Positions 1 through 9,905 of a DNA stretch of 64,000 nt are shown here, one piece after another (position 1 is the stretch's first letter; every line of letters starts with the position of its first letter). The stretch is from Halolactibacillus halophilus (lineage in GTDB: Bacteria > Bacillota > Bacilli > Bacillales > Amphibacillaceae): contig NZ_FOXC01000006.1 in the NCBI RefSeq assembly GCF_900115605.1, forward strand, positions 29,640 to 93,639. Reading direction: 5' to 3'. Under the pieces are notes generated by a model, which worked only from the letters and a program-made list of their open reading frames with translations, searched no databases and had not been told where the DNA came from. A program made the translations under genes and the position numbers.

Positions 1-270
1 ATGCCAATCAACAGGCGTCCATGTTGCTAGTCTGATTAGACTCTTCTAACCGTCCTCAGACGGTGGAGGTTAGCGTATCCCACTTCAGTTGAGACCCCAA
101 ATCTTAGCACATGGGTGATGCTAAGCGGGATCCTTTAGCAATTGCTTAGGCAGCTGCTAAAGAGAAATTGTTTTGTTTGCCAGTTATTATTGGCGGGTAA
201 CGTTTTACGAGCCGTAACCTCGACACGCAGCTTGAGCTCAAACTACCCCTGTCGAATCCGTAACGTCCCC
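1..270 (-). ncRNA. ssrA: tmRNA (transfer-messenger RNA), 3' end cut by window edge
   Basis: Rescues stalled ribosomes by trans-translation together with SmpB. On the minus strand the 5' end has the conserved tmRNA start (GGGGACGTTACGGATTCGAC, complement of about 251-270). The tag reading frame lies at 146-181: resume codon GGC, encoded tag GKQNNFSLAAA, then TAA. The GK start and LAAA end are typical of Bacillales tags. About 270 nt are present; tmRNAs of this group are around 360 nt, so the 3' tRNA-like half and acceptor end lie before position 1. It follows smpB on the same strand, the usual Bacillus order. Confidence 0.95.
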
Positions 271-375
271 GTAATAGGAAAGTACAGAAAGAGGCGTAAC
301 TTGCGCCTATTCAATTTTCTTACATCGTCTACTATAACAGGAATTTCACACTTTTTCAAGTCAGATCCCCGTTCG

Positions 376-837
376 TTAATCGCGATCTTTTAAAGCACGT
401 GCAACATCACGTTTCATTTGTTTGCGTTTTAAATCTTCACGTTTATCATATTTCTTCTTACCTTTTCCGAGTCCGATAAGGACTTTTGCGTAGCCATCTT
501 TTAAATAAATTTTAATTGGAACCAGTGAATACCCTGCTTGTTGGGTTTCTCCAATTAATTTTGCGATTTGTTTTTTATGCAACAACAACTTACGCATCCG
601 CGTCGGCTCGTGGTTATGAATATTTCCTTGTTCATAAGGGGAAATGTGCAAGTTATGCAAGAATACTTCACCGTTACTTACCCGCGCGAAACTATCTTTC
701 ATATTAACACGGCCATTACGTACAGATTTGATTTCTGTTCCTTGTAAGACAATACCCGCTTCTAATGTTTCCTCAATAAAGAAGTCATGATTCGCTTTTT
801 TATTTTGAGCGACGACTTTTCCTGATCCTTTTGGCAT
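376..837 (-). CDS. smpB: SsrA-binding protein SmpB
   Basis: Binds tmRNA and carries it to stalled ribosomes. The 153-aa product has the family's N-terminus ([20 protein letters not shown]), the GTEIKSVR segment of the OB fold and the basic C-terminal tail ending in ALKDRD. I chose the ATG at 837 because a GAGGTGA Shine-Dalgarno sequence lies just upstream; a GTG nine bases earlier overlaps that site. It lies between rnr and ssrA on the same strand, as in Bacillus, suggesting linked expression of mRNA decay and ribosome rescue. Confidence 0.97.
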   Translation of the reverse strand: MPKGSGKVVAQNKKANHDFFIEETLEAGIVLQGTEIKSVRNGRVNMKDSFARVSNGEVFLHNLHISPYEQGNIHNHEPTRMRKLLLHKKQIAKLIGETQQAGYSLVPIKIYLKDGYAKVLIGLGKGKKKYDKREDLKRKQMKRDVARALKDRD

Positions 838-958
838 GTTTCTCACCTCGCTTTGTTAAATTGTCCTTTTTCTATTTTACCAAGCTTGATCTTATTATAC
901 AATGAAAAGGAATGAAATACACACCTCTAGATGAAAGTAGAAGAAAGGATTACGATCG

Positions 959-1798
959 ATGATATCAATTCGACGACTCACAATGAATGATTTTTCTCTT
1001 TATCAACAAATGCAAACAGGCATGAACAATGATTATATGTTAACGGTCTTTGAGCGACTGGTGACACCACCCGCTAATTACCTTTACGGCCTATTCGATG
1101 ACGATATACTTGCAAGTGTCGCTGGGTATACATATTTCCCAGGTGGCAACGCCATGCTGGGGCGTCTTCGAAGTGATAAACAGTTTAGGCAATTAGGCTA
1201 CTCAACGCAGTTACTTCACTATCTTGTTGATACCGTTAAACAAGACCCTAGCGTAAAGTTCATCGGCGGCTATACCCAGATTGATAATACGCCCGCAAAG
1301 AAAATACTCACGAAGCTAGGTATGAAACATATCGATACGTACCACAGTTTCCCAGCTGTTAATCTTAAGCCACTGATCACAGATCAGATTCTTTGGGATG
1401 AAATAACTGATTATGACGAGAAACGACAAGCACTTCAATCCTTGACCAATCGCGGGGTTGCTTCGTTTCCTTATGAAGCGTACTACCCTTTCCCACTGAC
1501 TGAAAACTTAATACCAGCTGAAAAATTACGGGTGATGCGGCTATTCAAGTCCCCTCTCACAGGTCACTGCTTATTTGTCGATAATGATTATAAGGGTGAA
1601 GCATTACTGAATATCCGCTATGTTCATGATGATCTCTTTACGACACCCGGTTTATTCTTTACGATTGACCAGTTATTAAAACATGAACCCGATCGTTTAC
1701 CTTGGTTTAATTTTTCACTAACCCAATATCAAAAACTAACAGATAAAGACTGCTTCCGACTAGAACCAGGTTGGGAACTGCACGGCACGTTCATATAA
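959..1798 (+). CDS. GNAT-family N-acetyltransferase
   Basis: The 279-aa protein has a GNAT fold in its N-terminal half: an acetyl-CoA loop resembling RxxGxS/T near RQLGYSTQLL (about residues 80-89), followed by the IDNTPAKKILTKLGM segment typical of the family's last helix. The C-terminal ~150 residues are an extension I do not recognise. A GAAAGGA ribosome site precedes the ATG. It is divergent from smpB and transcribed alone. The substrate cannot be read from the sequence; it could acetylate a protein, an amine or a small metabolite. Confidence 0.7.
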   Translation: MISIRRLTMNDFSLYQQMQTGMNNDYMLTVFERLVTPPANYLYGLFDDDILASVAGYTYFPGGNAMLGRLRSDKQFRQLGYSTQLLHYLVDTVKQDPSVKFIGGYTQIDNTPAKKILTKLGMKHIDTYHSFPAVNLKPLITDQILWDEITDYDEKRQALQSLTNRGVASFPYEAYYPFPLTENLIPAEKLRVMRLFKSPLTGHCLFVDNDYKGEALLNIRYVHDDLFTTPGLFFTIDQLLKHEPDRLPWFNFSLTQYQKLTDKDCFRLEPGWELHGTFI

Positions 1799-1836
1799 TG
1801 ATTTGAATAATGATAACGATGAAAAAGGTGGATACA

Positions 1837-2078
1837 ATGAAAAAACATTTATCATTGTTGGAATGATTCTTATTACCACGGGATTATTGGGTGCCTTTTT
1901 AAGTCATCAAGGCAGCTTTTCAGATGAGGAAATCATTGAAGTCATCCATTCTCCTGACAAAGCAATGATGGTTGAGGCAGAAACAAAAAACGGTTCGATT
2001 GATGCCTATGGCCTGACGCTTACAGACGATGTCCGTCTTGACACAAGTAACGGCAGTATTGATGTTCGTACCGATTGA
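1837..2078 (+). pseudogene. Remnant of a DUF4097-type surface protein, frameshifted and truncated
   Basis: A good start (AAAAAGGTGG, 5-nt spacer, ATG at 1837) is followed by six A's. Read in the ATG frame the product stops after eight codons, but a one-base shift in the A tract opens MKKTFIIVGMILITTGLL, a membrane anchor, then a stretch with two NGSID motifs. NGSI repeats are characteristic of the DUF4097 beta-helix family, whose members are usually well over 200 residues; here translation ends after about 80. A TTG-started frame from 1803 would bypass the shift but has no visible ribosome site. It is most likely a decayed gene, although slippage on the A tract is possible. Confidence 0.6.
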
Positions 2079-2112
2079 AAAGACGTCAACATCAAAATAG
2101 GTATATAAAGAA

Positions 2113-2150
2113 AAGACAGATCATTGGCTCCTTGGCTAATGATCTGTCTT
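2113..2150 (-). terminator. Bidirectional terminator after rnr
   Basis: Inverted repeat AAGACAGATCATT / AATGATCTGTCTT with a short loop and T-rich flanks on both strands. It lies directly beyond the rnr stop codon and beyond the plus-strand DUF4097 remnant, so it can serve both. Confidence 0.75.
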
Positions 2151-2167
2151 TATATTTATATTACATC

Positions 2168-4474
2168 TTACTTCTTACGCTTCTTTTTCGCAGCTTTTGG
2201 TGGGACAGCGCGCCCTTTTTGTTTTTTCTTTTTTCGTTTCGGCTTTTTATCGTCGCCATGTTTTTTCTTTGAACCTTTTGCAGGGCCTTTACCTTTCGGA
2301 CCACGATTAAAATCAGCTTTTGGTCGCTTCGCTTTCTTTTTCATACCCACAATCTCAAAGTCAATCGATTGTTCTTCTAAATTGACCGCTTCAACACGAA
2401 CTTCAATCACGTCACCGATTCTAAACACATTACCGGTTCTTTCACCAATCATCGCATAACGCGTTTCATCGTAGTGGTAATAGTCATCAGTTAAGTCACT
2501 AACGTGCACAAGCCCTTCGACAGTATTCTCCAGTTCAACAAAGAGACCAAAACCGGTCACTGAACTAATAACCCCTTCAAACTCTTCGCCAATCTTATCT
2601 TGCATAAATTCTGCTTTTTTCAGTTCATCAGTATCACGTTCAGCATCAACAGCCACTCGCTCTTGTTCTGACGTGTGTTTAGCAATCTCAGCTAATTTTT
2701 CTTTCCATTTTGCTTGTGTATCGTTACTGAGGTCACCGTTGATCAGATAAGTGCGAATAAGTCGATGAACAATTAAGTCAGGGTACCGTCTAATCGGCGA
2801 GGTGAAGTGCGTATAAAACTCGGTCGCAAGCCCGAAATGACCAATGCTTTTTGGGTCGTACTTCGCTTGTTTCATTGACCGAAGCATCAGTTTTGAGATA
2901 ATCATCTCTTCTTGTTCGCCTTTCACTTCATCTAGCACGCGTTGTAAAGCTTGAGGATGAATATCATTTTTAACACCTTTGACGCTATAACCAAACTGAC
3001 CAATAAATTCAAAGAATTTTTGAAGACGATCTTCGTCTGGGTCTTCGTGAATCCGGTGAATAAACGGCACATCCATCCAGTGGAAGTGTTCGGCAATCGT
3101 TTCATTGGCCGCTAACATAAATTCTTCAATCAGACGTTCAGACACCCCGCGGTGTCGCAGGACAACATCTGTTGGGTGACCTGATTCATCCACTAGTACT
3201 TTTGCTTCATTGAAATCAAAATCAATCGCACCACGGTCCATCCGCTTTTTACGTAAAATTTGCGCCAGTTGTTCCATATCGTTAAACATCGAAACGAGTG
3301 ACTCATATTCTTTCATTGTCGCCTCATCTTGATCGGTTAAAATTTGATTAACCGCTTGGTAAGTCATCCGGGCAGATGTGTTGATCACACTTTGGAATAT
3401 ATCGTGTGACACAACTTCACCTTCCGGCGAAATCTCCATCTCACAGGCAAGCACTAACCGATCAACATGAGGATTAAGTGAACAAATTCCGTTCGATAAT
3501 CGGTGCGGGATCATAGGAATTACGCGGTCAACAAGATAGACACTCGTTCCACGTTTATATGCTTCAACGTCAATCGGTGACCCTTCTTCAACATAGTAAG
3601 ACACATCGGCAATATATACCCCTAATAAGTGGTTACCATTGTCTAACTGTTCCACTCTAATCGCATCATCTAAATCTTTCGCGTCAGCCCCGTCAATTGT
3701 CACAATCGTTTCATCACGACGGTCAACCCGACCTTTAAGATCAGCCTCATCAATCGTTTCTTTTACGTTCTTCGCTTGGTCTAACACCTCATCAGGAAAC
3801 TCAATCTCAATGTTGTGTTTATGAATGATTGAAAGAATATCCACACCTGGGTCATTTTTATGTCCCAAAATTTCAACCACTTCACCTTCAGCCGCATTTT
3901 GACCTTCAGGAAATTTTAAGATGTTCACAATGACCTTATGACCATCAACAGCACCTTGACTGTCTTCTTTTTTAACGAAAACATCATTTGGAATCCGTTT
4001 ATCATCTGCCACCACAAAACCGAAGTTACCTTTATCAATGTAATTTCCGATAACACGTGTTGAACCCCGCTCGAGGATTCTTTCAACGATACCTTCAACA
4101 CGTTTATCGCCACTTACTTCTTGGTCTGCGCGCGCTAATACAATATCGCCATTCATCGCACCATTTAAATCGTGCGGATGTAAATATAAATCCTTTATTC
4201 CCTCTTCTTCAGGAATTAAAAACGCAAACCCTTTTTTATGCATTTGGACTTTACCGCGCACAAGTCCCGCACGTCCTGGTGAGACGTATTTATTCTTTCT
4301 CGTCAACATAATCCGGCCTTCGCCTTCTAAGTCATTGAGTGTCTTCATAAGCTCGGTGAACATGTCACTTGTGACGGTCTCGTCAAACACAGCGTCACTA
4401 ATGTCATCCACTGATACCGGTCGCTCTGCTTCTTCTGTAATAAATATTAAAATCTTTTGTTTTAAATCATTCAT
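2168..4474 (-). CDS. rnr: Ribonuclease R
   Basis: 3'-5' exoribonuclease that degrades structured RNA and mRNAs released by trans-translation. The 768-aa product has an N-terminal winged-helix region (about 1-65), cold-shock domains (about 70-220), the RNB catalytic domain with the acidic [11 protein letters not shown] motif (about 265-275), and a C-terminal S1 domain (about 635-715). It ends in a long lysine-rich tail of about 50 residues. The order est-rnr-smpB-ssrA on one strand matches Bacillus, where the products act together. The basic tail is longer than I would expect for the minimal enzyme but is common in RNase R. Confidence 0.97.
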   Translation of the reverse strand: MNDLKQKILIFITEEAERPVSVDDISDAVFDETVTSDMFTELMKTLNDLEGEGRIMLTRKNKYVSPGRAGLVRGKVQMHKKGFAFLIPEEEGIKDLYLHPHDLNGAMNGDIVLARADQEVSGDKRVEGIVERILERGSTRVIGNYIDKGNFGFVVADDKRIPNDVFVKKEDSQGAVDGHKVIVNILKFPEGQNAAEGEVVEILGHKNDPGVDILSIIHKHNIEIEFPDEVLDQAKNVKETIDEADLKGRVDRRDETIVTIDGADAKDLDDAIRVEQLDNGNHLLGVYIADVSYYVEEGSPIDVEAYKRGTSVYLVDRVIPMIPHRLSNGICSLNPHVDRLVLACEMEISPEGEVVSHDIFQSVINTSARMTYQAVNQILTDQDEATMKEYESLVSMFNDMEQLAQILRKKRMDRGAIDFDFNEAKVLVDESGHPTDVVLRHRGVSERLIEEFMLAANETIAEHFHWMDVPFIHRIHEDPDEDRLQKFFEFIGQFGYSVKGVKNDIHPQALQRVLDEVKGEQEEMIISKLMLRSMKQAKYDPKSIGHFGLATEFYTHFTSPIRRYPDLIVHRLIRTYLINGDLSNDTQAKWKEKLAEIAKHTSEQERVAVDAERDTDELKKAEFMQDKIGEEFEGVISSVTGFGLFVELENTVEGLVHVSDLTDDYYHYDETRYAMIGERTGNVFRIGDVIEVRVEAVNLEEQSIDFEIVGMKKKAKRPKADFNRGPKGKGPAKGSKKKHGDDKKPKRKKKKQKGRAVPPKAAKKKRKK

Positions 4475-4543
4475 TCTTCCTTCACCTTCTTTCTAACCTA
4501 TTGGTTATCTGTTACTTTTATTTTATACTTTTATAAATATATT

Positions 4544-5287
4544 CTAATCCCAAGCCAATGATTCTAAGAACCGGTAGACCGTTTCATGGACCTCGTCACG
4601 TTTTGGTCCTAGAGTGATCGCATGTCCAGCATCAGGATACCAGTGAATCTCTTTAATATCACATTCTACGTGGTCATAAATCTCTGTCGCACTAGCGATG
4701 TTAATCATTTGATCATCTTCTGCTTGAATGACGAGTGTTGGTGTATAAATATGATCGAGCCCCCCGCGCACTTCATTAATTAAACTTGCAAGACTATCAA
4801 ATAGTGGCTCAGCATTTTTCGTCAGTGCTTTCACTTCTTCTGTAATGACGTCACTTGATTTACCTTCTTTTTGTTTATATTGACTAGCAAAGTAACGAAA
4901 ACCTTTCGTCAATTGCGTCTCATTGTCAAAGAACATCGGTGAACACATCGTACCGACACCAACGACTGGATTCTCAGTTGCCAGTTTTAGGCTAAGGACA
5001 CCTCCGAGTGATAAGCCTAAAACGGCAATTTTGTCATAGCCGTCTTGTTTTAGTTGTTGATACGCTTTGACAACATCCGCGTACCATGTTTCGGCGGAGC
5101 CATCAAGTAAATCTTCTGGAGTTTTCCCGTGTCCACGGTAAATCGGTCCCAGTGATGTGTAGCCTTTCGTTTCTAAAAAGCGGCCGAGCATGCGCACATC
5201 CGCACTATGACCAGTAAACCCATGTAATAGTAATACCGCTCTTTTCCCACCTTTAAACATAAACGGTTCTGGTTGTTTGATTTTCAA
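4544..5287 (-). CDS. est: Carboxylesterase (Est30/YvaK family)
   Basis: Alpha/beta hydrolase of 247 aa that hydrolyses short-chain carboxylic esters. Visible features: oxyanion-hole segment LLLHGFTGHS (about 19-28), nucleophile elbow GLSLGG with Ser93, acid in QAEDDQM (about 190) and His in DAGHAITLG (about 222). These match the Ser-Asp-His triad and length of the Geobacillus Est30 / B. subtilis YvaK family. It lies between secG and rnr on the same strand, the conserved Bacillus neighbourhood, and is separated from secG by a strong terminator. The natural substrate is unknown. Confidence 0.9.
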   Translation of the reverse strand: MKIKQPEPFMFKGGKRAVLLLHGFTGHSADVRMLGRFLETKGYTSLGPIYRGHGKTPEDLLDGSAETWYADVVKAYQQLKQDGYDKIAVLGLSLGGVLSLKLATENPVVGVGTMCSPMFFDNETQLTKGFRYFASQYKQKEGKSSDVITEEVKALTKNAEPLFDSLASLINEVRGGLDHIYTPTLVIQAEDDQMINIASATEIYDHVECDIKEIHWYPDAGHAITLGPKRDEVHETVYRFLESLAWD

Positions 5288-5405
5288 ATCGATCGTCCTT
5301 TCTTCCCTAGCTACTGATGAGCTTTTTCTCTAGTGTAATTCCATTCTTATTTTATCAAAGTGCGCCGGAGAATGCACAATGTGTGATTGTGCGAGGTAAA
5401 AAGAA

Positions 5406-5448
5406 AATCTCTTTAGGTGACGTCTTTCTAATGCCACCTAAAGAGATT
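5406..5448 (-). terminator. Terminator after secG
   Basis: Stem AATCTCTTTAGGTG pairing with CACCTAAAGAGATT, followed on the minus strand by a TTTTCTTTTT run. It separates secG from the downstream esterase-rnr-smpB group. Confidence 0.85.
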
Positions 5449-5455
5449 CATCTTG

Positions 5456-5686
5456 TTAAATAATATACGCAAATGCAAATGTTGCTACAAAGAACACTAC
5501 TGAAGCAACGATTGTCGCTTTTTGTAATACGGCATCTAAGCCACGTGCTTTCTTCTTTCCAAAGAGCTGTTCAGCCCCTCCAGAAATCGCACCTGCTAAC
5601 CCTTCACTTTTACCTGATTGCATCACAATCAAAGCAATAAGGGCAATACTTGATAGAATAATTAATGTAACCATAACAGCTTCCAT
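5456..5686 (-). CDS. secG: Preprotein translocase subunit SecG
   Basis: Small membrane subunit of the SecYEG channel. The 76-aa product has two membrane segments (about 4-22 and 53-75) joined by the glycine-rich cytoplasmic loop GLAGAISGGAEQLFGKKKARG, the family's signature. I start at the ATG at 5686 (MEAVMVTL), 11 nt after a GGAGGT site; the frame remains open 12 codons further upstream but that would include the ribosome site. Its length equals that of B. subtilis SecG. It is first in the conserved secG-est-rnr-smpB-ssrA order. Confidence 0.95.
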   Translation of the reverse strand: MEAVMVTLIILSSIALIALIVMQSGKSEGLAGAISGGAEQLFGKKKARGLDAVLQKATIVASVVFFVATFAFAYII

Positions 5687-5857
5687 CGTTAAAGCATACC
5701 TCCTAGACCCACTTAAAGTCACTTCTTGATTTCTATAACATTAAATAAAAACACTAGTACTAATTTAGCATACTTCAACCTTTCGTGACAAGTATATTTT
5801 CCTTTTTTGATGAAAGCGATTTCGACTTTATTAGACACATCCAATTAAATTGTCACA

Positions 5858-5911
5858 TTTGATTGATTTTGATTGATTTTGATTGATTTCTATAAAGCAT
5901 TATCGTATACT
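5858..5911 (+). promoter_or_regulatory. fruRK promoter overlapped by three 10-bp tandem repeats
   Basis: TTTGATTGAT occurs three times head-to-tail at 5858-5867, 5868-5877 and 5878-5887, one repeat per helical turn. The last copy supplies a -35 (TTGATT, 5883-5888) with a 17-bp spacer to a -10 (TATACT, 5906-5911), 23 bp before the fruR start. Direct repeats over a -35 box fit an operator for the adjacent DeoR-type repressor; that role is inferred. Confidence 0.65.
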
Positions 5912-5933
5912 GAATACATAAGAGGAGGCGACG

Positions 5934-6689
5934 ATGATGTTAACACCAAAACGACATGCCTTAATATTAGAAGAGCTATCGAAAAAGCAAACGATTACTA
6001 TTCAAGATCTTGTTGATTTAATGCACGTATCCGAATCAACCATTAGACGTGATTTAAGTGAACTTGAAAAACAAGCGTTATTAAAAAGAGTTCACGGCGG
6101 GGCAATCGCCGTCAGCCAAATAAAAGATGAACCAAGTGTTCAAGAGAAAAAACAACGCGGGACGACTGAGAAAAAAGAAATTGCCCAGTATGCAGCTGCC
6201 CTTGTCGAAGACTACGATGTGATTTATTTAGACGCTGGGACAACAACATATGAAATGATACCTTTTTTAAAAGATCGACCGATTACTGTTGTCACCAACG
6301 GTCTGATGCATCTCGACTTACTCCAACATTATCAGATCTCAACGTATATCATCGGCGGGAAAGTAAAGGACAAAACAGGGGCAGTCATTGGTAGCGTCGC
6401 CCTTAAGCAAATCGAACATTATCATTTTAACATGGCGTTTATCGGTGCTAATGGCGTGGATCTCACCTTTGGCTATTCTACCCCAGACCCTGAAGAGGGC
6501 GATTTAAAAGAAAAAGCGTTAAGTTTAAGTGACCAACGATTTGTCTTAGCTGATCATTCAAAACTACAAACAAAAAGTGCTTACCGCTTTAGTGAGCTAA
6601 GCGAGGCAACGTTAATTACCGATCGTTTATTAGAAACAGATCGAATAGATTATGAAAAAAACACAGACATTTTGGAGGCGATGACATGA
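5934..6689 (+). CDS. fruR: DeoR-family transcriptional repressor of fructose genes
   Basis: The 251-aa regulator has the DeoR helix-turn-helix (about residues 6-57, with VSESTIRRDLSELEKQ) and a C-terminal sugar-phosphate sensor domain with YLDAGTTTYEM and TNGLMHLDLL segments. Start is at ATG-ATG after GGAGG; either Met is possible. It overlaps fruK by four bases (ATGA), implying translational coupling, so the likely effector is fructose-1-phosphate. The tandem repeats over its promoter are probable self-operators. Unlike the usual fruRKA operon, no fructose permease gene fruA follows. Confidence 0.88.
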   Translation: MMLTPKRHALILEELSKKQTITIQDLVDLMHVSESTIRRDLSELEKQALLKRVHGGAIAVSQIKDEPSVQEKKQRGTTEKKEIAQYAAALVEDYDVIYLDAGTTTYEMIPFLKDRPITVVTNGLMHLDLLQHYQISTYIIGGKVKDKTGAVIGSVALKQIEHYHFNMAFIGANGVDLTFGYSTPDPEEGDLKEKALSLSDQRFVLADHSKLQTKSAYRFSELSEATLITDRLLETDRIDYEKNTDILEAMT

Positions 6690-7603
6690 TTTTCACTTGT
6701 ACACTCAACCCATCAATTGACTATATTTTATCGGTTAATGATTTTGATTACGGCGGACTTAACCGCGGCACAGACCCAAGCTACTTTCCTGGTGGCAAAG
6801 GGATTAACGTTTCGCGTATTCTCACGCGGCTAGCTATCCCCTCAACAGCATTAGGGTTTGCTGGTGGCTTTACAGGTGCGTTTATCGAACAAACTTTGCA
6901 TGATGAGGGCGTCGATACAGCCTTTATCCACGTCACAGACCATACGCGGATCAACCTTAAATTAAAAGGCGAAAAAGAAACCGAAATCAATGGTCCTGGC
7001 GCTAAGCTAACACCTAAAGCCATTGATCAATTTATTGAACAGATTGACCAATTAACTGAAGACGATTATTTAGTGCTTGCTGGTAGTTTACCTCATGACT
7101 TACCTGATGATTTCTATTTACAGATGGTTAAGCAATTAAGAGACAAACCAGTTAAACTTGTACTCGACACCTCATCTGAAGCATTAAAAAAAATGGTCGG
7201 AGAACCACTCTTTTTAGCAAAACCAAATCATCACGAACTTGGTGAACTATTCGATGTAGAGATCACATCAAAACAACAAGCGATTTATTATGCGAAACAA
7301 CTTCATAATTCTGGTATTACTCACGTAATTATTTCAATGGGAGGCGACGGAGCGATTTACCTCCATGATCACACAATTTATGAAGCGCGTGTCCCAAAAG
7401 GAACAGTCATTAACACTGTAGGCGCTGGTGATTCCACTGTGGCTGGCTTTTTAGCTGGTCTTTCACGTGGTTATGAACCTGTTGATGCTTTCCGGCTTGC
7501 GATCGCCTCGGGAAGTGCGACTGCTTTCACAAAAGATTTAGCTGAAAAAAAAGCGATAGAAACACTTTTTGAGCTCGTAACCGTGGACGTAACGGATTTC
7601 TAG
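6686..7603 (+). CDS. fruK: 1-phosphofructokinase
   Basis: Phosphorylates fructose-1-phosphate to fructose-1,6-bisphosphate. The 305-aa PfkB-family protein has the N-terminal FPGGKGINVSRIL signature (about 33-45) and the C-terminal NTVGAGDSTVAGF motif carrying the catalytic Asp (about 245-257). Start overlaps the fruR stop, with GGAGG inside the fruR end. The similar tagatose-6-phosphate kinase is the main alternative, but pairing with a DeoR-type fruR favours FruK. Its product is the effector that relieves CggR, linking it to the glycolytic operon in this window. Confidence 0.88.
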   Translation: MIFTCTLNPSIDYILSVNDFDYGGLNRGTDPSYFPGGKGINVSRILTRLAIPSTALGFAGGFTGAFIEQTLHDEGVDTAFIHVTDHTRINLKLKGEKETEINGPGAKLTPKAIDQFIEQIDQLTEDDYLVLAGSLPHDLPDDFYLQMVKQLRDKPVKLVLDTSSEALKKMVGEPLFLAKPNHHELGELFDVEITSKQQAIYYAKQLHNSGITHVIISMGGDGAIYLHDHTIYEARVPKGTVINTVGAGDSTVAGFLAGLSRGYEPVDAFRLAIASGSATAFTKDLAEKKAIETLFELVTVDVTDF

Positions 7604-7733
7604 ATGTCCTTAACCTTTACAGCCAAAAGGTTTCATGATATGGTATCAAAGGTTTATTGTCTCATATTTTCTTTTTCCGTTAGACATCGGAAAAAAATAA
7701 TTTGCATTATCTAAATAAATATGTGCAATAAAC

Positions 7734-7763
7734 TTGATATTTAGCGGTATAAACCGTTAAAAT
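7734..7763 (+). promoter_or_regulatory. Putative ptsHI promoter with internal palindrome
   Basis: TTGATA (7734-7739) and TAAAAT (7758-7763) with an 18-bp spacer, about 50 bp before ptsH. The spacer holds a CGGT-ATAA-ACCG dyad. A second candidate -10 (TATACT, 7775-7780) lacks a good -35. Confidence 0.4.
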
Positions 7764-7814
7764 AGAAGGTATGGTATACTGAAAAAAAATTATAAATTCT
7801 AGGAGGTTTTTTTC

Positions 7815-8084
7815 ATGGCAGCTGAAAAAACAATTACAATTACAGATTCAACAGGTGTGCACGCACGCCCCGCAACAGTACTCGTAAACAAAGCAGGTAA
7901 CTTCGCTTCTGACGTTACAGTTGAGTACAATGGTAAATCAGTGAACTTAAAATCAATTATGGGTGTTATGTCTCTAGGTATCCCTAAGGATGCTGAAATC
8001 AAGATCGTTGCTGAAGGTGCTGACGAAGATGAAGCAATCAACGCAATCTACTCAACAGTTAAAGAAACTGGCTTAGGGGAATAA
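7815..8084 (+). CDS. ptsH: Phosphocarrier protein HPr
   Basis: Central phosphoryl carrier of the sugar PTS. The 89-aa protein has the active-site segment GVHARPAT with His16, phosphorylated by Enzyme I, and the regulatory Ser47 in [12 protein letters not shown], the target of HPr kinase in Bacillota. The Ser site indicates CcpA-type catabolite control in this organism. An AGGAGG site lies before the ATG. It is followed after 7 bp by ptsI. Codon choice is strongly biased, in line with high expression. Confidence 0.97.
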   Translation: MAAEKTITITDSTGVHARPATVLVNKAGNFASDVTVEYNGKSVNLKSIMGVMSLGIPKDAEIKIVAEGADEDEAINAIYSTVKETGLGE

Positions 8085-8091
8085 TTCGTAT

Positions 8092-9807
8092 ATGGCGACT
8101 TTAACAGGTATTGCGGCATCTAGTGGTGTCGCAATTGCTAAAGCATACACATTAGAAACACCTGATCTTTCTTATGAGACAAAGAAAGTTGATGATGTTG
8201 ATACAGAAGTTAACCGCCTTCATAATGCGTTAACGGTATCGAAAAGTGAATTAGAAAAAATTAAAGAAAACGCACGTCTTTCACTTGGTGACGAGCATGC
8301 GGAGATTTTTTCTGCGCACCTCTTAGTATTAAGTGATCCTGAATTAATCACACCAATGGAAGATAAAATTAAAAATGACAACGTCAATGCTGAAAAGGCC
8401 CTTGATGATGTTGCGAGTATGTTTATCGATATGTTTAAAGGGATGGATAATGAATATATGCGCGAACGCGCAGCTGATATTCAGGACGTAACTAAACGTG
8501 TGATGGCGCACTTACTTCAAGTGACCTTCCCAGACCCAGCGCTTATCGATGAAGAAGTAGTCATTATCGCTGAAGACTTAACACCTTCAGATACAGCACA
8601 ATTAAATAAGCAATTTGTGAAAGGGTTTACGACAAACATTGGTGGTCGTACTTCACACTCTGCGATTATGGCCCGTTCTTTAGAAATCCCTGCAGTTGTC
8701 GGTACTAAAACCGTCACTGAAGATGTTTCTGAAGGCGATATCGTGGTTGTTGATGGTATGGATGGTAAAGTTGTCATTAATCCAACTGAAGATGAATTAG
8801 CAACATATAAACAAAAACAAGCTGATTTCGAAAAACAAAAAGAAATTTGGGCACAATTAAAAGACGAGCCAACCATTTCTAAAGATGGTGAGCACGTTGA
8901 ATTAGTCGCTAACATTGGTACACCAGATGATGTTGTCGGTGTGCTTAATAACGGCGGAGAAGGCGTCGGTCTATATCGTACAGAATTTCTTTACATGGGC
9001 AACTCTGATTTCCCGACTGAAGACCAGCAATTTGAAGCTTACTCATCTGTATTAAAACAAATGGGTGACAAGCCGGTTGTTGTTCGTACGTTAGACATTG
9101 GTGGCGATAAAGAATTAAGCTACCTGGACTTACCAAAAGAAATGAACCCATTCCTTGGTTTCCGCGCAATTCGTCTATGCCTCGAGCGTGACGATATCTT
9201 CCGTACACAATTACGTGCGCTTCTGCGTGCAAGTGTTCATGGTAACTTAAAAATTATGTTCCCAATGATCGCGACGCTTGATGAGTTCCGAGCAGCTAAA
9301 GCTATGTTACTTGAAGAAAAAGATAACTTAAAAGCTCAGGGCGTTGAAGTGAGTGACGAGATTGAAGTCGGTATTATGGTAGAGATTCCAGCAACCGCTG
9401 TCATCGCACGCCAATTCGCTAAAGAAGTTGACTTCTTTAGTATCGGTACAAATGACTTAATTCAGTACACACTAGCGGCAGACCGCATGAACGAACAAGT
9501 TTCATACCTTTACCAACCGTACCACCCAGCTATTCTCAATCTTGTAAACAACGTGATTGAAGCAGCTCACGCCGAAGGCAAATGGGCTGGTATGTGTGGT
9601 GAGATGGCAGGCGATTCCATCGCTATTCCTATCTTACTCGGCTTAGGTCTTGATGAGTTTAGTATGAGTGCCACATCAATTCTTCCAGCACGGACACAAA
9701 TTAAAGATCTATCTAAAGAAGAACTTCGTTCTTACAAAGATGACTTATTAAGTATGTCAACGGCTGATGAGGTTGAAGCATTCATTCGCGAAAAAACTAA
9801 TCAATAA
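8092..9807 (+). CDS. ptsI: PTS Enzyme I (phosphoenolpyruvate-protein phosphotransferase)
   Basis: Transfers phosphate from PEP to HPr. The 571-aa protein has the N-terminal HPr-binding domain, the phospho-His segment [20 protein letters not shown] (about residues 185-204), and the PEP-binding barrel with [12 protein letters not shown] and [17 protein letters not shown], followed by the active-site Cys region GMCGEMAGD. Length is normal. Its ribosome site AGGGG lies inside the end of ptsH, so the two are co-translated. A strong terminator follows. Confidence 0.97.
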   Translation: MATLTGIAASSGVAIAKAYTLETPDLSYETKKVDDVDTEVNRLHNALTVSKSELEKIKENARLSLGDEHAEIFSAHLLVLSDPELITPMEDKIKNDNVNAEKALDDVASMFIDMFKGMDNEYMRERAADIQDVTKRVMAHLLQVTFPDPALIDEEVVIIAEDLTPSDTAQLNKQFVKGFTTNIGGRTSHSAIMARSLEIPAVVGTKTVTEDVSEGDIVVVDGMDGKVVINPTEDELATYKQKQADFEKQKEIWAQLKDEPTISKDGEHVELVANIGTPDDVVGVLNNGGEGVGLYRTEFLYMGNSDFPTEDQQFEAYSSVLKQMGDKPVVVRTLDIGGDKELSYLDLPKEMNPFLGFRAIRLCLERDDIFRTQLRALLRASVHGNLKIMFPMIATLDEFRAAKAMLLEEKDNLKAQGVEVSDEIEVGIMVEIPATAVIARQFAKEVDFFSIGTNDLIQYTLAADRMNEQVSYLYQPYHPAILNLVNNVIEAAHAEGKWAGMCGEMAGDSIAIPILLGLGLDEFSMSATSILPARTQIKDLSKEELRSYKDDLLSMSTADEVEAFIREKTNQ

Positions 9808-9833
9808 TCACGCCAGTGATCTATTAATACAAT

Positions 9834-9878
9834 AAAAGCCCGCTTATTTGCGTTATTCACGCGAATAAGCGGGCTTTT
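9834..9878 (+). terminator. Bidirectional terminator after ptsHI
   Basis: Fifteen-base stem AAAAGCCCGCTTATT / AATAAGCGGGCTTTT. It ends ptsHI and, read on the minus strand, the convergent rnfCD-DUF1801 unit. Confidence 0.9.
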
Positions 9879-9905
9879 CATATGTTTAGGGAATATTGAC
9901 AAGAC

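Noticed and set aside
142..393. Plus-strand 83-codon ORF at the start of the window
   Set aside because: It is antisense to the tmRNA, whose conserved 5' end and tag frame explain the sequence.
7612..7632. Hairpin AACCTTT / AAAGGTT after fruK as terminator
   Set aside because: There is no T tract behind it, so termination cannot be supported.
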